NCBI RefSeq assembly: GCF_018614575.1
Contig: NZ_JAGGOJ010000010.1
Location: 372,001-436,000, forward strand
From: Streptomyces sp. ISL-10
GTDB taxonomy: Bacteria > Actinomycetota > Actinomycetes > Streptomycetales > Streptomycetaceae
DNA: 64,000 bases
Direction of reading: 5' to 3'
The notes below the pieces were generated by a model. That model was not told the origin of the DNA. It worked only from the letters and a program-made list of their open reading frames with translations, and did not search any database. Both the position numbers and the translations under genes were made by a program. Of the stretch, positions 56,101-64,000 are shown piece by piece (the first letter of the stretch is position 1; each line of letters opens with the position of its first letter).

Positions 56101-59041
56101 GGCGGGGCTCTCCCGACAGCAGCGTCCGGATCTTCGCCAGCAGTTGGAGGGTGTCGACGGGCTTGGCCACATAGTCGTCGGCCCCGGCGGCGAGCGCCTC
56201 GGCCCGGTCGCCCGGCATGGCCTTGGCGGTGACGACGACGATCGGCACGTGTCGGCCGCGCAGGAGCTTGCGTATGGCCGCCATGGCGGCGTAGCCGTCC
56301 ATGCCGGCCATCATCACGTCCATCACGACGAGCTCGATCTCCTCGTGGGTGCGCATCAGTTCGATGCCGGCTGTGCCGTTGTCGGCGGTCAGGACGCGGA
56401 TGCCTTCGCGTTCCAGTATCTCCGTGAGGGCGAACACGTTGCGGCTGTCGTCGTCCACGACGAGGACCGTGTGACCGGCCGCCGGCATGCCTGCGAGCTC
56501 ATCGGCCGCCTCCGGCTCCGCGGCGGCGGCCGCCTCGGTCGAGCCCCCGCGCCCGTGGACCGGCAGATAGAGCGTGAAGCAACTGCCGCGTCCCGGGGTG
56601 CTGTCGACCTCGATCACACCGCCGAGCAGGCTGGCGACCTCACGGCTGATGGACAGCCCGAGGCCGGTGCCGCCGTAGTGGCGGGAGGTGGTGCCGTCCC
56701 CCTGCTGGAACGCGCCGAACATGCTCTCCAGCCGGTCGGCGGGGATGCCGATGCCGGTGTCCAGGACGTGGAAGGCGACGACGGGTCCGGCGCCGCGCAG
56801 GAAGGCGGGCACGTGGTCGTCGGGGACGCCGGCGACGCGCAGCTCGACACTGCCCTGCTCGGTGAACTTCAGGGCGTTGGACAGCAGGTTGCGCAGCACC
56901 TGGCGCAGCCGGGACTCGTCGGTGGTCAGCCGCTCGGGGGTCCCGGGCTCTGCGATCACCTCGAAGGCGAGGGCGTGTTCGCTCGCGACGGGCCGGAACG
57001 TGGCCTCGACGTACTCCATGAGGCCGGCGAGCGCGAACGTGCTCGGGTGGACGGGCATCTTGCCGGCCTCGACCTTGGACAGGTCCAGGATGTCGTTGAT
57101 GAGCTGGAGCAGGTCCGAGCCGGCCGAGTGGATGACCTGCGCGTAGTCGACCTGCTTCTCGGTCAGGTTGCCTTCGAGGTTCTGTGCGAGCAGCTGGGCC
57201 AGGATGAGCAGGCTGTTGAGCGGGGTGCGCAGTTCGTGGCTCATGTTGGCCAGGAACTCCGACTTGTACATCGATGTCCTGGACAACTGCTGGGCGCGGG
57301 CCTCCAGTTCCTGGCGGGCCTGCTCGATCTCCAGGTTCTTGCGCTCGATGTCGCGGTTGCGGTCGGCCAGCAGGGCGGCCTTCTCCTTGAGTTCGGCGTT
57401 GGAGCGCTGGAGCTCCTCCTGGCGGGCGGTCAGTTCCTTGGATCGTGCGCTGAGTTCGGCGGTGAGCCGCTGGGACCGCTCCAGCAGTTCGTCGGTGCGC
57501 GCGTTGGCGACGAGGGTGCTCACATTGACGCCGACCGTCTCGATGAACTGGTCGAGGAAGTCGCGGTGGAGGACGGTCAGCGGACGGACGGCGGCGAGCT
57601 CGATGACGGCGAGCACCTGGCCCTCGTGGACGACGGGCAGGACGATCAGATGGCTGGGGTCGGTGCTGCCGGTGCCGGTCGTGACGGTGGCGTAGCCGGG
57701 CGGCAGGTCGTGCACCTCGATGGCGCGGTGGCTGCGGGCCGCCTGGCCCACGAGGGACTGACCGATGCGGAAGCGGCGCGGCGGCGCTTCGGGGCCCTCC
57801 GGAGAGCCGTACGAGGCGATCATGACGAGTTCGGTCCCGTCGGCTCCCTGCTCGGCGAGGAAGAAGCCGCCGTACTGGGCGCGGACCAGCGGGGGGACCT
57901 CCTCCATGATCCGTTCGGCGACGACGTCGAGGTTGCGGGTGCCCTGCATCAGGGCGGACACCCTCGCCAGGTTGGTCTTGAGCCAGTCCTGCTCCTCATT
58001 GGCCCGGATGGTGGCGCGCAGGGATTCCACCATCGCGTTGATGTTGTCCTTGAGTTCCCCGACCTCGCCCGGGGCCTCGACGGTGATGGAGCGGGTGAGG
58101 TCGCCCTCGGCCACGGCGCTGGTGACCTCCGCGATGGCACGCACCTGTCGGGTCAGGTTGCCGGCGAGTTCGTTCACGTTCTCGGTGAGCCGCTTCCAGG
58201 TGCCCGAGACACCCGCCACCTCCGCCTGTCCGCCGAGCCGGCCCTCGCTGCCGACCTCGCGTGCCACCCGGGTGACCTCGGCGGCGAACGAGGACAGCTG
58301 GTCGACCATCGTGTTGATGGTCGTCTTCAGCTCCAGGATCTCGCCGCGCGCGTCGACGTCGATCTTGCGGGTGAGGTCGCCGCGGGCGACCGCAGTGGTG
58401 ACCTGGGCGATGTTGCGCACCTGGTTGGTGAGGTTGTTCGCCATGGAATTGACGTTGTCGGTGAGGTCCTTCCACGTGCCGGAGACACCGCGAACGGTGG
58501 CCTGACCGCCGAGGTTGCCGTCCGTGCCGACCTCGCGGGCCACCCGGGAGACCTCCTCGGCGAACGAGGACAGGCGGTCGACCATCGTGTTGATGGTCTC
58601 CTTGAGTTCGAGGATCTCGCCGCGGGCGTCGACGCGGATCTTCTGGGTCAGGTCGCCGCGCGCCACGGCGGTGGCGACCTGGGCGATGGAGCGCACCTGT
58701 GAGGTGAGGTTGTCGGCCATGGTGTTGACGCCGGAGGTCAGCTCGCTCCACACACCGCTGACGCGCGGCTCCCGCGCCTGGCCGCCGAGCAGACCCTGCC
58801 CGCCGACCTCGCGTGCCACGCGGGTGACCTCGGAGGTGACCAGGGAGAGCTGGTCGACCATGTCGTTGTAGATCCCCGCGATCTCGCCGAGCAGGTCCGG
58901 GGAGTCGCTCGGCAGCCGGACCGACAGGTCCCCGTCGCGTACGGCGATGAGGCCGGCCAGCAGCTTCCTCAGTCCCTCCTCGCTCAGCTCGGCGGACGGC
59001 CGGCCCCGGTCGGGGCCCGGCCCGCGGGCGGACTCGTCCAT
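56096..59041 (-). CDS. Cytoplasmic multi-HAMP hybrid histidine kinase
   Basis: The 981-aa product has four HAMP domains in series (about residues 20-350), each with [23 protein letters not shown] sequence and MVDQLSSFA endings. A GAF domain (about 370-530) follows. A coiled coil (about 530-590) leads to HisKA with [12 protein letters not shown] (histidine near 602), then HATPase_c ([49 protein letters not shown]). The C-terminal receiver has the phospho-acceptor Asp in [14 protein letters not shown] (about 906) and the lysine in [11 protein letters not shown]. No membrane helix exists, so HAMP units probably relay a cytosolic osmotic or redox signal. This is the OsaA-like type known in streptomycete osmoadaptation. 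It converges with the SpoIIE phosphatase gene. Confidence 0.92.
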   Translation of the reverse strand: MDESARGPGPDRGRPSAELSEEGLRKLLAGLIAVRDGDLSVRLPSDSPDLLGEIAGIYNDMVDQLSLVTSEVTRVAREVGGQGLLGGQAREPRVSGVWSELTSGVNTMADNLTSQVRSIAQVATAVARGDLTQKIRVDARGEILELKETINTMVDRLSSFAEEVSRVAREVGTDGNLGGQATVRGVSGTWKDLTDNVNSMANNLTNQVRNIAQVTTAVARGDLTRKIDVDARGEILELKTTINTMVDQLSSFAAEVTRVAREVGSEGRLGGQAEVAGVSGTWKRLTENVNELAGNLTRQVRAIAEVTSAVAEGDLTRSITVEAPGEVGELKDNINAMVESLRATIRANEEQDWLKTNLARVSALMQGTRNLDVVAERIMEEVPPLVRAQYGGFFLAEQGADGTELVMIASYGSPEGPEAPPRRFRIGQSLVGQAARSHRAIEVHDLPPGYATVTTGTGSTDPSHLIVLPVVHEGQVLAVIELAAVRPLTVLHRDFLDQFIETVGVNVSTLVANARTDELLERSQRLTAELSARSKELTARQEELQRSNAELKEKAALLADRNRDIERKNLEIEQARQELEARAQQLSRTSMYKSEFLANMSHELRTPLNSLLILAQLLAQNLEGNLTEKQVDYAQVIHSAGSDLLQLINDILDLSKVEAGKMPVHPSTFALAGLMEYVEATFRPVASEHALAFEVIAEPGTPERLTTDESRLRQVLRNLLSNALKFTEQGSVELRVAGVPDDHVPAFLRGAGPVVAFHVLDTGIGIPADRLESMFGAFQQGDGTTSRHYGGTGLGLSISREVASLLGGVIEVDSTPGRGSCFTLYLPVHGRGGSTEAAAAAEPEAADELAGMPAAGHTVLVVDDDSRNVFALTEILEREGIRVLTADNGTAGIELMRTHEEIELVVMDVMMAGMDGYAAMAAIRKLLRGRHVPIVVVTAKAMPGDRAEALAAGADDYVAKPVDTLQLLAKIRTLLSGEPRP

Positions 59042-59177
59042 CGCAGACCTCGCGCTGTGAGGGGCGCGGTGCGCGTGCGTCACCAGGCGTCGCGGCACCG
59101 CCTACGGCTTCCTCCACTGTGGCACGCGGGCATGGCCGTGACACCCCAGCGGGAGCGCCGCCGGAGACGGCCGACGC

Positions 59178-59382
59178 GGGCCCGTCGCGCGGCGAACGGG
59201 ACCGACTCACGCGGGCCCGTCGACGGCGACCAGGGCCGGGTGGCTCAGGCCCGTCGAGCGGCGAACGGGACCGGGTGGCTCAGGCCCGTCCAGGCGAACG
59301 GAACCGGGTGGCTCAGGCCCGTCCAGGCGAACGGAACCGGGTGGCTCAGGCCCGTCCACGGCGAACGGGACCGGCTCACTCG
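59178..59382. repeat. Six tandem repeats of 33-36 bp
   Basis: The six units each begin GGCCCGTC and end GGGTGGCTCA or a variant. Units four and five are identical over 33 bp (start GGCCCGTCCAGGCGAACGG). The last unit runs into the stop codon of the anti-sigma-type gene. The array lies between that gene and the hybrid kinase; there are no spacers. Confidence 0.8.
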
Positions 59383-59801
59383 GGGATGTCCACCGCGAAC
59401 CAGACCGTCTTTCCGGTGCCGTGCCGGGCCCATCCCCAGTCGGCGGAGAGCCGCTCCAGCAGGTAGAGGCCGTGTCCGGAGGACCGGGACGCGCGGTGCG
59501 GGCCGAGGGGGCGTGGGCGCAGTGCGCTGGTGTCGCTGACCTGGACCCAGATGCGGCCGGGCCCTCGGGCGAGCTCCAGCTCGTACGGGAAGCCGCCGTG
59601 GCGGCACGCGTTGGTGACCACCTCGGAGACGAGCAGCAGCACGTCGCCGGCGGCCACCGCGGCGTCGGGCCCGTCCAGCGGGAACCAGTCGTGCAGGGCC
59701 TCGCGCGTCAGGTCACGGCAGCGTGCCACCACCCCCGCTTCGCCGTCGAGGGCGAAGCGGCGGCCGGTGGTCACCGGGCGTAGTTGCGACGCGTTTCCCA
59801 T
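59376..59801 (-). CDS. Anti-sigma-type ATP-binding protein (HATPase_c)
   Basis: This 141-aa protein of the RsbW/SpoIIAB-like family has [20 protein letters not shown] (N-box, about residue 60-79), [14 protein letters not shown] (G1-like) and [18 protein letters not shown] (G2). Residues after it complete the Bergerat fold. Such proteins bind a sigma factor or phosphorylate a STAS partner. ATG at 59801 is preferred; a longer TTG frame has no support. It is divergent from the sigma-factor gene at 59931, 129 bp away, which suggests they act together. The C-terminus ends DIPE next to the tandem repeat array. Confidence 0.88.
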   Translation of the reverse strand: MGNASQLRPVTTGRRFALDGEAGVVARCRDLTREALHDWFPLDGPDAAVAAGDVLLLVSEVVTNACRHGGFPYELELARGPGRIWVQVSDTSALRPRPLGPHRASRSSGHGLYLLERLSADWGWARHGTGKTVWFAVDIPE

Positions 59802-59930
59802 GTTGGTGCCAGTTCCCAGCAAATCGGTATCAAAGCAGTCAAAAGAGGGAATATCTGCGAGAACAGGAATTCACCCGACGGTCCCGCTGCAGACGGCAGC
59901 GCAGGCCTCCGCCCCGTCGAAGGAAACCTG

Positions 59931-60809
59931 ATGTCCAGCACCGCACCCACCCAGCAGTCGACCCGCACCGCAGCCGCGCCGCCACGCCCGGACCGGACGG
60001 TCCGTACCACGGCGACCGGGCTGCCGGAGATACCCGATCCCCGGGCAGTCAGCCCGGCGGACGCACGCCCGCTCTCCACGACGCTTCTGAAGCGCCTGGC
60101 CGAGCTCGACGAGGGCACATCGGAGTACGCGTACGTCCGCAACACACTGGTCGAGCTCAACCTGAGCCTGGTCAAGTTCGCGGCGGCACGCTTCGGCAAC
60201 CGGGCGGAGCCGATGGAGGACATCATCCAGGTCGGCACGATCGGACTCATCAAGGCGATCAACCGGTTCGACGTGGAACGCGAGGTGGAGTTCGCGTCCT
60301 TCGCGCTGCCGACCGTGGTCGGGGAGATCAAGCGGTACTTCCGCGACTCCAGCTGGTCCGTCCGCGTGCCGAGGCGGCTGCAGGAGCTGCGGATCGAGCT
60401 CGCGAAGGCCCTCGACGTCATGGAGCAGCAGCTGGGGCGCCGGCCCACCACAGCCGAGTTGGCCGAGCATCTGCACGTCAGCAAGGAGGAGGTCCTGGAG
60501 GGCGAGCGCGCGTCCAACGGGTACACCGCCCAGTCGCTGGACACGGCGGTCAACGAGGAGGAGGCGTCCACCGGGGTCTCGCGCCGGCTGGGCGTGGAGG
60601 ACCCGGCGTTCGACATCGTGGACAGCCTGGAGGCGCTCAAGCCTCTGATCGCCACGCTCGACGAGCGGGACCGGCTCATCCTGTCGCTGCGCTTCCGCGA
60701 GGAACTCACGCAGTCGGAGATCGGTGAGCGCCTGGGCATCTCCCAGATGCATGTCTCCCGGCTGCTCGCGCGGATCCTCGCGACGCTGCGCGAGGGGATC
60801 ACAGCCTGA
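59931..60809 (+). CDS. SigB/SigF/SigG-family RNA polymerase sigma factor
   Basis: This 292-aa alternative sigma factor has an N-terminal Pro/Thr-rich extension of about 45 residues. Region 2 covers NTLVELNLSLVKFAAARFGN and MEDIIQVGTIGLIKAINRFD, which opens promoter DNA; FASFALPTVVGEIKRYFRDS leads on to region 3. Region 4 has LTQSEIGERLGISQMHVSRL, the helix-turn-helix that reads the -35 element. Members of this family in streptomycetes govern osmotic/oxidative stress and spore development. The ATG follows AAGGA. Anti-sigma ATPases lie on both sides (59376 and 60860), with STAS just beyond, so this is the probable target of the partner-switching circuit. Which sigma (B, F, G, H and others) is not certain. 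Confidence 0.9.
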   Translation: MSSTAPTQQSTRTAAAPPRPDRTVRTTATGLPEIPDPRAVSPADARPLSTTLLKRLAELDEGTSEYAYVRNTLVELNLSLVKFAAARFGNRAEPMEDIIQVGTIGLIKAINRFDVEREVEFASFALPTVVGEIKRYFRDSSWSVRVPRRLQELRIELAKALDVMEQQLGRRPTTAELAEHLHVSKEEVLEGERASNGYTAQSLDTAVNEEEASTGVSRRLGVEDPAFDIVDSLEALKPLIATLDERDRLILSLRFREELTQSEIGERLGISQMHVSRLLARILATLREGITA

Positions 60810-60859
60810 GCGACCTGAGCGCCTGAGCAGCTTCACGAGCAGATTCACGGCGGCAGGAT

Positions 60860-61348
60860 TCACGGCGCGGCCCGGCCGTCGCCGCCGGCCGCTTCCCCGC
60901 GGTGTGCGGGCGGCGGGACGGGAACCTCGGCCCAGACGACCTTCCCCGAGCCGCGGGGTTCGGCGCCCCAGCTGCGTGCCAGGCGCTCCATGATGATGAG
61001 GCCGTGACCGCCGGGCTGGGTGAGGTCGTTCGGCATACGGCGGCGCGGCGGCGCGGGGCTGGCGTCCAGCACCTCTATCCGCAACCGCGGTCCGAACTGG
61101 TGCAGGACGAGTTCCTGCGGCCCGCCCGCGTGCAGGCAGGCGTTCGTCACGATCTCGGAGACGAGGAGCAGCACGTCCTCGACGACCTCGCCGTTCTCGT
61201 CGTCGAGTCCGATCAGGTCCCTGTCCCGCGTCCATCCCCAGTCGTACAGCGCGTCCTGGGTGAAGTCGCGGCACCGGCTCACCACGCCCTTCGTGCCGTA
61301 CAGCGCCAGCCTGCGGGTCTGCCCGGGGCCGCGGAGGGTCGTGTTCAT
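60860..61348 (-). CDS. Anti-sigma-type ATP-binding protein (HATPase_c)
   Basis: This 162-aa protein resembles the gene at 59376: SRCRDFTQDALYDWGW, then [20 protein letters not shown] (N-box), IEVLDASPAPPRRR (G1) and GGHGLIIMERLARSWG (G2). It probably inhibits a sigma factor or phosphorylates STAS proteins. It lies 11 bp after the STAS gene on the same strand, so both form an operon, the classic antagonist/anti-sigma pair. The C-terminal 20 residues are Gly/Ala-rich and disordered. It converges with the sigma-factor gene. Confidence 0.88.
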   Translation of the reverse strand: MNTTLRGPGQTRRLALYGTKGVVSRCRDFTQDALYDWGWTRDRDLIGLDDENGEVVEDVLLLVSEIVTNACLHAGGPQELVLHQFGPRLRIEVLDASPAPPRRRMPNDLTQPGGHGLIIMERLARSWGAEPRGSGKVVWAEVPVPPPAHRGEAAGGDGRAAP

Positions 61349-61359
61349 CGGTCCCCCCG

Positions 61360-61758
61360 CTATGCCGGCCGCTCGTCCGCCAGCGCTTCCTCGACGCCGG
61401 CGTACACCTGGAAGACCGCTTGCGCTCCGGTGATCTCGAACATCCGGGCCACCGGGGGGCGCAGCGCGGCGAGTTCGATGCGTCCGCCGGCCTCCTGCGC
61501 CGCGAGCCGGGCGTGCAGCAGGACGTTCAGGCCGGTGGAGTCGCAGAATCTCAGCGGCCCGAAGTCGACGAGGATGCGCCGGGCTCCCTGGCCCACATGC
61601 CGCTCCAGTGCCTCGCGCAGCGGTCCGGCCGTGTCATGGTCGAGTTCGCCGCTGAGCGTGAGGACGACGGCGTCCGCCCGCCGCGCGGTGGTCAAGGAGA
61701 ACCGCTCCTCTCCGGTGGCCGCCGGATTCCCGGCCCCCCTGGTGGCTTCCGGACCCAT
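61360..61758 (-). CDS. STAS-domain anti-sigma factor antagonist
   Basis: This 132-aa STAS protein of SpoIIAA/RsbV type has VVLTLSGELDHDTAGPLREA and RILVDFGPLRFCDSTGLNVL, in which the serine of DSTG (about residue 83) is the phosphorylation site. When unphosphorylated, it binds the anti-sigma kinase and frees the sigma factor. GGAGG is seen before the ATG. It is the first gene of an operon with the ATPase at 60860. A SigB-type promoter-like sequence lies about 145 bp upstream, which would give positive feedback. Confidence 0.92.
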   Translation of the reverse strand: MGPEATRGAGNPAATGEERFSLTTARRADAVVLTLSGELDHDTAGPLREALERHVGQGARRILVDFGPLRFCDSTGLNVLLHARLAAQEAGGRIELAALRPPVARMFEITGAQAVFQVYAGVEEALADERPA

Positions 61759-61901
61759 GGACTCCCGCCTCCTCGACCTCGCGCCGGCGCCGGAGCGGCT
61801 TCCGGCTCTTCGACTGTTGACCGGACGGACCGTCGTGCCCACCGCCTTCCGTCGGCGTCCTCACGCCGCGGACCGGTGGACGGCCGTACCGGAGCCTGCG
61901 G

Positions 61902-61927
61902 GTACCCCGCCTTCGACGCAGGCACAC
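61902..61927 (-). promoter_or_regulatory. SigB-type promoter before the STAS operon
   Basis: On the minus strand GTGT (61927-61924), 16 nt, GGGTAC (61907-61902), again inside GGGTACCC. The leader would be about 137 nt. The plus-strand half of the palindrome has no fitting -35 for the nucleotidyltransferase gene. Confidence 0.45.
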
Positions 61928-61989
61928 CAGCCCCTGTGAATTCCACACGGACAAGTGCGAGCATGGATCAACAGCCGCCGAGGGGGTAC

Positions 61990-62721
61990 ATGACGTTCCC
62001 GACGTTGGACGGAGCACCGGCGATGAACCCCATCAAGGAAACTCCGCGCGCCGCACCGCTGCGGCCGCCTTCCGGCCGGGTGGCGGGCGCGGGCGGCAGT
62101 GCTGCGGCCACGGCGTCCCGGACGGAACCCGAGCCGCTGCCCGAGGACCACACCCAGGCGATCCTCCAGGCCACCAAAGAGGTGGCCGCGCTGCTCAAGG
62201 CATCCGGCTACCCCTTCGCCCTGGTCGGGAGCGTGGCCGTGTACGCGTACGGCGTCCCCCTGCGGCTCCAGCACGACTCGGACTTCTGCCTGCGGCGCAA
62301 GGACGCGGAGGGCGTGGTGCGGGCCCTCACCGACGGCGGGGTGGAGGTCGTGTCCCCACCGGAGGACTGGCTGGTGAAAGCACGGACCGGCGGCGAGGAG
62401 ATCGACCTGATCTTCGAGCTGGCGCACCGGCCGGTCACCAAGGAGTTGCTGGACCGGGCGGAGGTCATGCCGGTGGACTCCGTGCACATGCCCGTGCTCG
62501 CGCCGACCGACCTGATGAGCAGCAGGCTCGCGGCACTGTCCGAGCACCACTGCGACTTCGGGCGGTTGTTGCCCGTCGCGCGGGCGCTGCGCGAACGGGT
62601 CGACTGGGACGCGCTGCGCCGCGAGTACGCGGCGTCCCCCATGCCCGACGCGTTTCTCTATCTGCTGGAGCGGCTCGATGTGATCCCGCCGCGGCCCGGT
62701 GGCCCGGGAGGTGTGCCGTGA
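61990..62721 (+). CDS. Minimal nucleotidyltransferase-fold protein
   Basis: This protein of about 243 aa has a Pro-rich, disordered N-terminus and then a nucleotidyltransferase fold: FALVGSVAVYAYG (GS motif region), LQHDSDFCLRRKD with the acidic DSD pair, and EEIDLIFEL for the third acidic residue. This is like the AbiEii/minimal-NTase group. LAPTDLMSSRLAALSEHHCD to FGRLLPVARALRERVDWDAL forms the helical C-terminal part. It may transfer a nucleotide to an RNA or protein. Starts at 61964 and 62023 are also possible; 61990 follows GAGGGGG. It opens a three-gene operon with GTGA overlaps. No cognate HEPN or AbiEi gene is present. Confidence 0.75.
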   Translation: MTFPTLDGAPAMNPIKETPRAAPLRPPSGRVAGAGGSAAATASRTEPEPLPEDHTQAILQATKEVAALLKASGYPFALVGSVAVYAYGVPLRLQHDSDFCLRRKDAEGVVRALTDGGVEVVSPPEDWLVKARTGGEEIDLIFELAHRPVTKELLDRAEVMPVDSVHMPVLAPTDLMSSRLAALSEHHCDFGRLLPVARALRERVDWDALRREYAASPMPDAFLYLLERLDVIPPRPGGPGGVP

Positions 62722-62972
62722 ACGGCCTCCAGGCCTCCGAGTACCGCATCGCGCGCCTGCTTGAGCGGCTCGCGGAGGAGGACATCGCGGAACTGGGCGT
62801 CCAGATCGACATGCGCGGTGGATACGTGCACCTGAACGGCACCGTGGCCAGCGCCGCCTGCAGGGCCGAGATCCTGCGCATCGCCGAAGCCGAACTCGGC
62901 GGGCTGCCGGTGCGCGCCGATCTGATGATCGCCGGCGCCACAGCCCCCGAAAGCCCCGAGGAGCTGGAGTGA
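62718..62972 (+). CDS. BON-domain protein
   Basis: This 84-aa protein holds one BON domain, YRIARLLERLAEEDIAELGV then QIDMRGGYVHLNGTVASAAC, the alpha-beta-beta pattern with conserved glycine. BON domains bind phospholipid or polymers, usually after export, but here there is no signal peptide, so it is cytosolic. GTG overlaps the stop of the nucleotidyltransferase gene, and its own stop overlaps the GTG of the phosphoesterase. Coupled translation suggests that the three proteins act as one complex. Function unknown. Confidence 0.82.
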   Translation: MNGLQASEYRIARLLERLAEEDIAELGVQIDMRGGYVHLNGTVASAACRAEILRIAEAELGGLPVRADLMIAGATAPESPEELE

Positions 62973-63709
62973 TACGCGTAGCCGCCGTCGGAGACATCCA
63001 TCTGGGTCCGGACAGCCACGGTGCGCTGCGTCCGGCCTTCGACACCCTCGGCGCGAGCGCCGACGTCCTGCTGCTGGCCGGTGACCTGACGCGGCACGGA
63101 ACGGTGGAGGAGGCGGAGGTCGTGGCCGCCGAGGTCGAGGGGCTCGGCGTGCCCGTCGTCGCAGTGCTGGGGAACCACGACTACCACAGCGACCAGGAGG
63201 ACAAGGTCTCCGCGGTCCTCGAGCGGGCCGGGGTCACGGTGCTCGAGGGTTCCGGGACGGTGCTGGACATCGCCGGCACCCGGCTCGGGGTCGCCGGTAC
63301 GAAGGGCTTCGGCGGCGGGTTCGCGGGGCGCAGCGCAGGCGAGTTCGGCGAACCGGAGATGAAGGCGTTCGTCCGCTACACCCGGCGGTGCGCGGCGGAT
63401 CTGTGCCGTTCACTGCTGGAGCTGGCGGACCGCGGCTGCGCGGTGCGGATCGCGCTCACGCACTACTCCCCGGTACCGGACACCCTCGCCGGCGAGCCAC
63501 CGGAGATCTATCCGTTCCTGGGCAGCTACCTGCTGGCGGAGGCGGTTGACGAGGGCCGCGCCGACCTCGCCGTGCACGGACACGCGCATCTGGGCACCGA
63601 GCACGGCCTGACGGCCGGTGGTGTGAAGGTCCGCAATGTCGCGCAGCCGGTGATCGGGCACGCCTTCGCCGTCTACCACCTGCCGGTGCGGGCGACCGCC
63701 GCCACATGA
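62969..63709 (+). CDS. Calcineurin-like metallophosphoesterase
   Basis: This 246-aa protein has all metal-binding motifs: AAVGDIHLG (D, H), LLAGDLTRHG (GD), AVLGNHDYHS (GNHD), ALTHYSPVPDT and VHGHAHLG (GHxH). It hydrolyses phosphodiesters or phosphomonoesters; YfcE-like and CpdA-like enzymes are relatives. It is the third gene of the operon, starting at GTG inside GTGA. A short GNRA-type hairpin follows its stop. A nucleotidyltransferase and a phosphoesterase in one operon might add and remove the same group from a target. Confidence 0.88.
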   Translation: MIRVAAVGDIHLGPDSHGALRPAFDTLGASADVLLLAGDLTRHGTVEEAEVVAAEVEGLGVPVVAVLGNHDYHSDQEDKVSAVLERAGVTVLEGSGTVLDIAGTRLGVAGTKGFGGGFAGRSAGEFGEPEMKAFVRYTRRCAADLCRSLLELADRGCAVRIALTHYSPVPDTLAGEPPEIYPFLGSYLLAEAVDEGRADLAVHGHAHLGTEHGLTAGGVKVRNVAQPVIGHAFAVYHLPVRATAAT

Positions 63710-63713
63710 GCCG

Positions 63714-63729
63714 GGCCGCGAAAGCGGCC
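63714..63729 (+). terminator. Short hairpin after the phosphoesterase gene
   Basis: GGCCGC-GAAA-GCGGCC, with a stable GNRA loop, five bases after the stop and followed by TTCATT. It is a weak terminator or processing site. Confidence 0.5.
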
Positions 63730-63897
63730 TTCATTGCACGTTTTGGCCGTGAAGTCCCGGGCAGCCGCGTTTTGTACTTCGGACGGAAGCACACCCCGCG
63801 GGAGTCGACGCTCCGGGTGCGGGAGACCGGCCCCGAGCGCTTCCACGGGTGAGTCGAATCCTTCAAGGCACCACACCCTGCAGGAAGACCCGACATC

Positions 63898-64000
63898 ATG
63901 CGCACGTTGCCACAAGGCAAGCATTCGCACTCCGACGCCCCCGACACCGCAGAGGCCTTCCAGAGGATGGCCGAGCTGGACGACGGGCCGGAACGGCAGG
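63898..64000 (+). CDS. Sigma factor of the SigB/F family, N-terminal part
   Basis: The window ends in this gene; 34 residues can be read. TAEAFQRMAELDDGPERQ matches the start of streptomycete SigB/F/G-type sigma factors, which continue into region 2. AGGAAG lies ten bases before the ATG. It would be the second sigma factor in this stress island. The assignment rests on a short segment. Confidence 0.6.
   Translation, partial: MRTLPQGKHSHSDAPDTAEAFQRMAELDDGPERQ

Noticed and set aside
53648..58702. Very long plus-strand open frame of about 1680 codons
   Set aside because: It overlaps the SpoIIE phosphatase in another frame and the hybrid kinase on the other strand. It has no family resemblance and arises from G+C bias.
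59178..59382. CRISPR array
   Set aside because: The repeats follow each other without unique spacers, vary in length, and no cas genes are present.

Overview
The window is actinobacterial and almost certainly from a Streptomyces-type chromosome. G+C is very high with strong third-position bias, GTG starts are common, coding pairs overlap by ATGA or GTGA, and the gene families are typical of streptomycetes (SigB-type sigma factors, SpoIIE phosphatases, multi-HAMP hybrid kinases, LAXTG surface proteins, DUF6458/DUF6158/DUF6328 proteins). No prophage, CRISPR array, rRNA operon or secondary-metabolite assembly line is visible.

Layout. (1) 0-6.7 kb: acyl-CoA and aromatic catabolism: a thiolase start, a tandem DUF35 protein, an enoyl-CoA hydratase, an acyl-CoA synthetase, a VOC protein and paaK, with operator-like palindromes in the divergent gaps. 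(2) 6.7-19.4 kb: a decayed region with remnants of an IS630 transposase, an HTH protein, a SARP, a pentapeptide-repeat protein, a cation-efflux protein and a penicillin acylase. Set in it are an intact Ro60/TROVE gene (rsr) and, just upstream on the same strand, two tandem Y-RNA-like genes. One of these carries a circularly permuted tRNA-like module. A phospholipase D-like enzyme and an acyl-CoA synthetase are also intact. (3) 19.4-35 kb: lipid metabolism (acyl-CoA synthetase, nitronate monooxygenase-like protein, acyl-CoA dehydrogenase, HIBYL-CoA hydrolase-like protein), two serine hydrolases, a FAD oxidoreductase, a soluble Ser/Thr kinase fused to tetratricopeptide repeats, and a GNAT enzyme. 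(4) 34.7-41.5 kb: secreted or membrane proteins: an HExxH protein, a 1163-aa phosphodiester glycosidase/metallophosphoesterase fusion, and a LAETG cell-wall protein. (5) 41.5-50 kb: a LigD-type polymerase overlapping a transketolase, then the methylmalonyl-CoA mutase operon mutA-mutB-meaB. (6) 50-64 kb: a general-stress island: DJ-1/PfpI protein, baeRF2 protein, HhH-GPD protein, SpoIIE phosphatase, multi-HAMP hybrid kinase, two anti-sigma-type ATPases, a STAS antagonist, a SigB/F-type sigma factor, the start of a second sigma factor, and a nucleotidyltransferase-BON-phosphoesterase operon.

How it works together. In the stress island, the SpoIIE phosphatase, STAS protein, HATPase_c proteins and sigma factor are the parts of a partner-switching circuit. 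Several small stress genes there carry promoter-like sequences fitting the Streptomyces SigB consensus (GNNT, 14-16 nt, GGGTAC), often built on the palindrome GGGTACCC, so the island may drive its own neighbours. In the lipid regions, two 14-nt sites fitting the KstR-type consensus (TnnAACnnGTTnnA) stand before the enoyl-CoA hydratase and the acyl-CoA dehydrogenase, which suggests shared control of distant genes. The rsr locus is a compact RNA-quality-control unit: promoter, two Y RNAs, a terminator hairpin that overlaps the rsr ribosome-binding site, then rsr.
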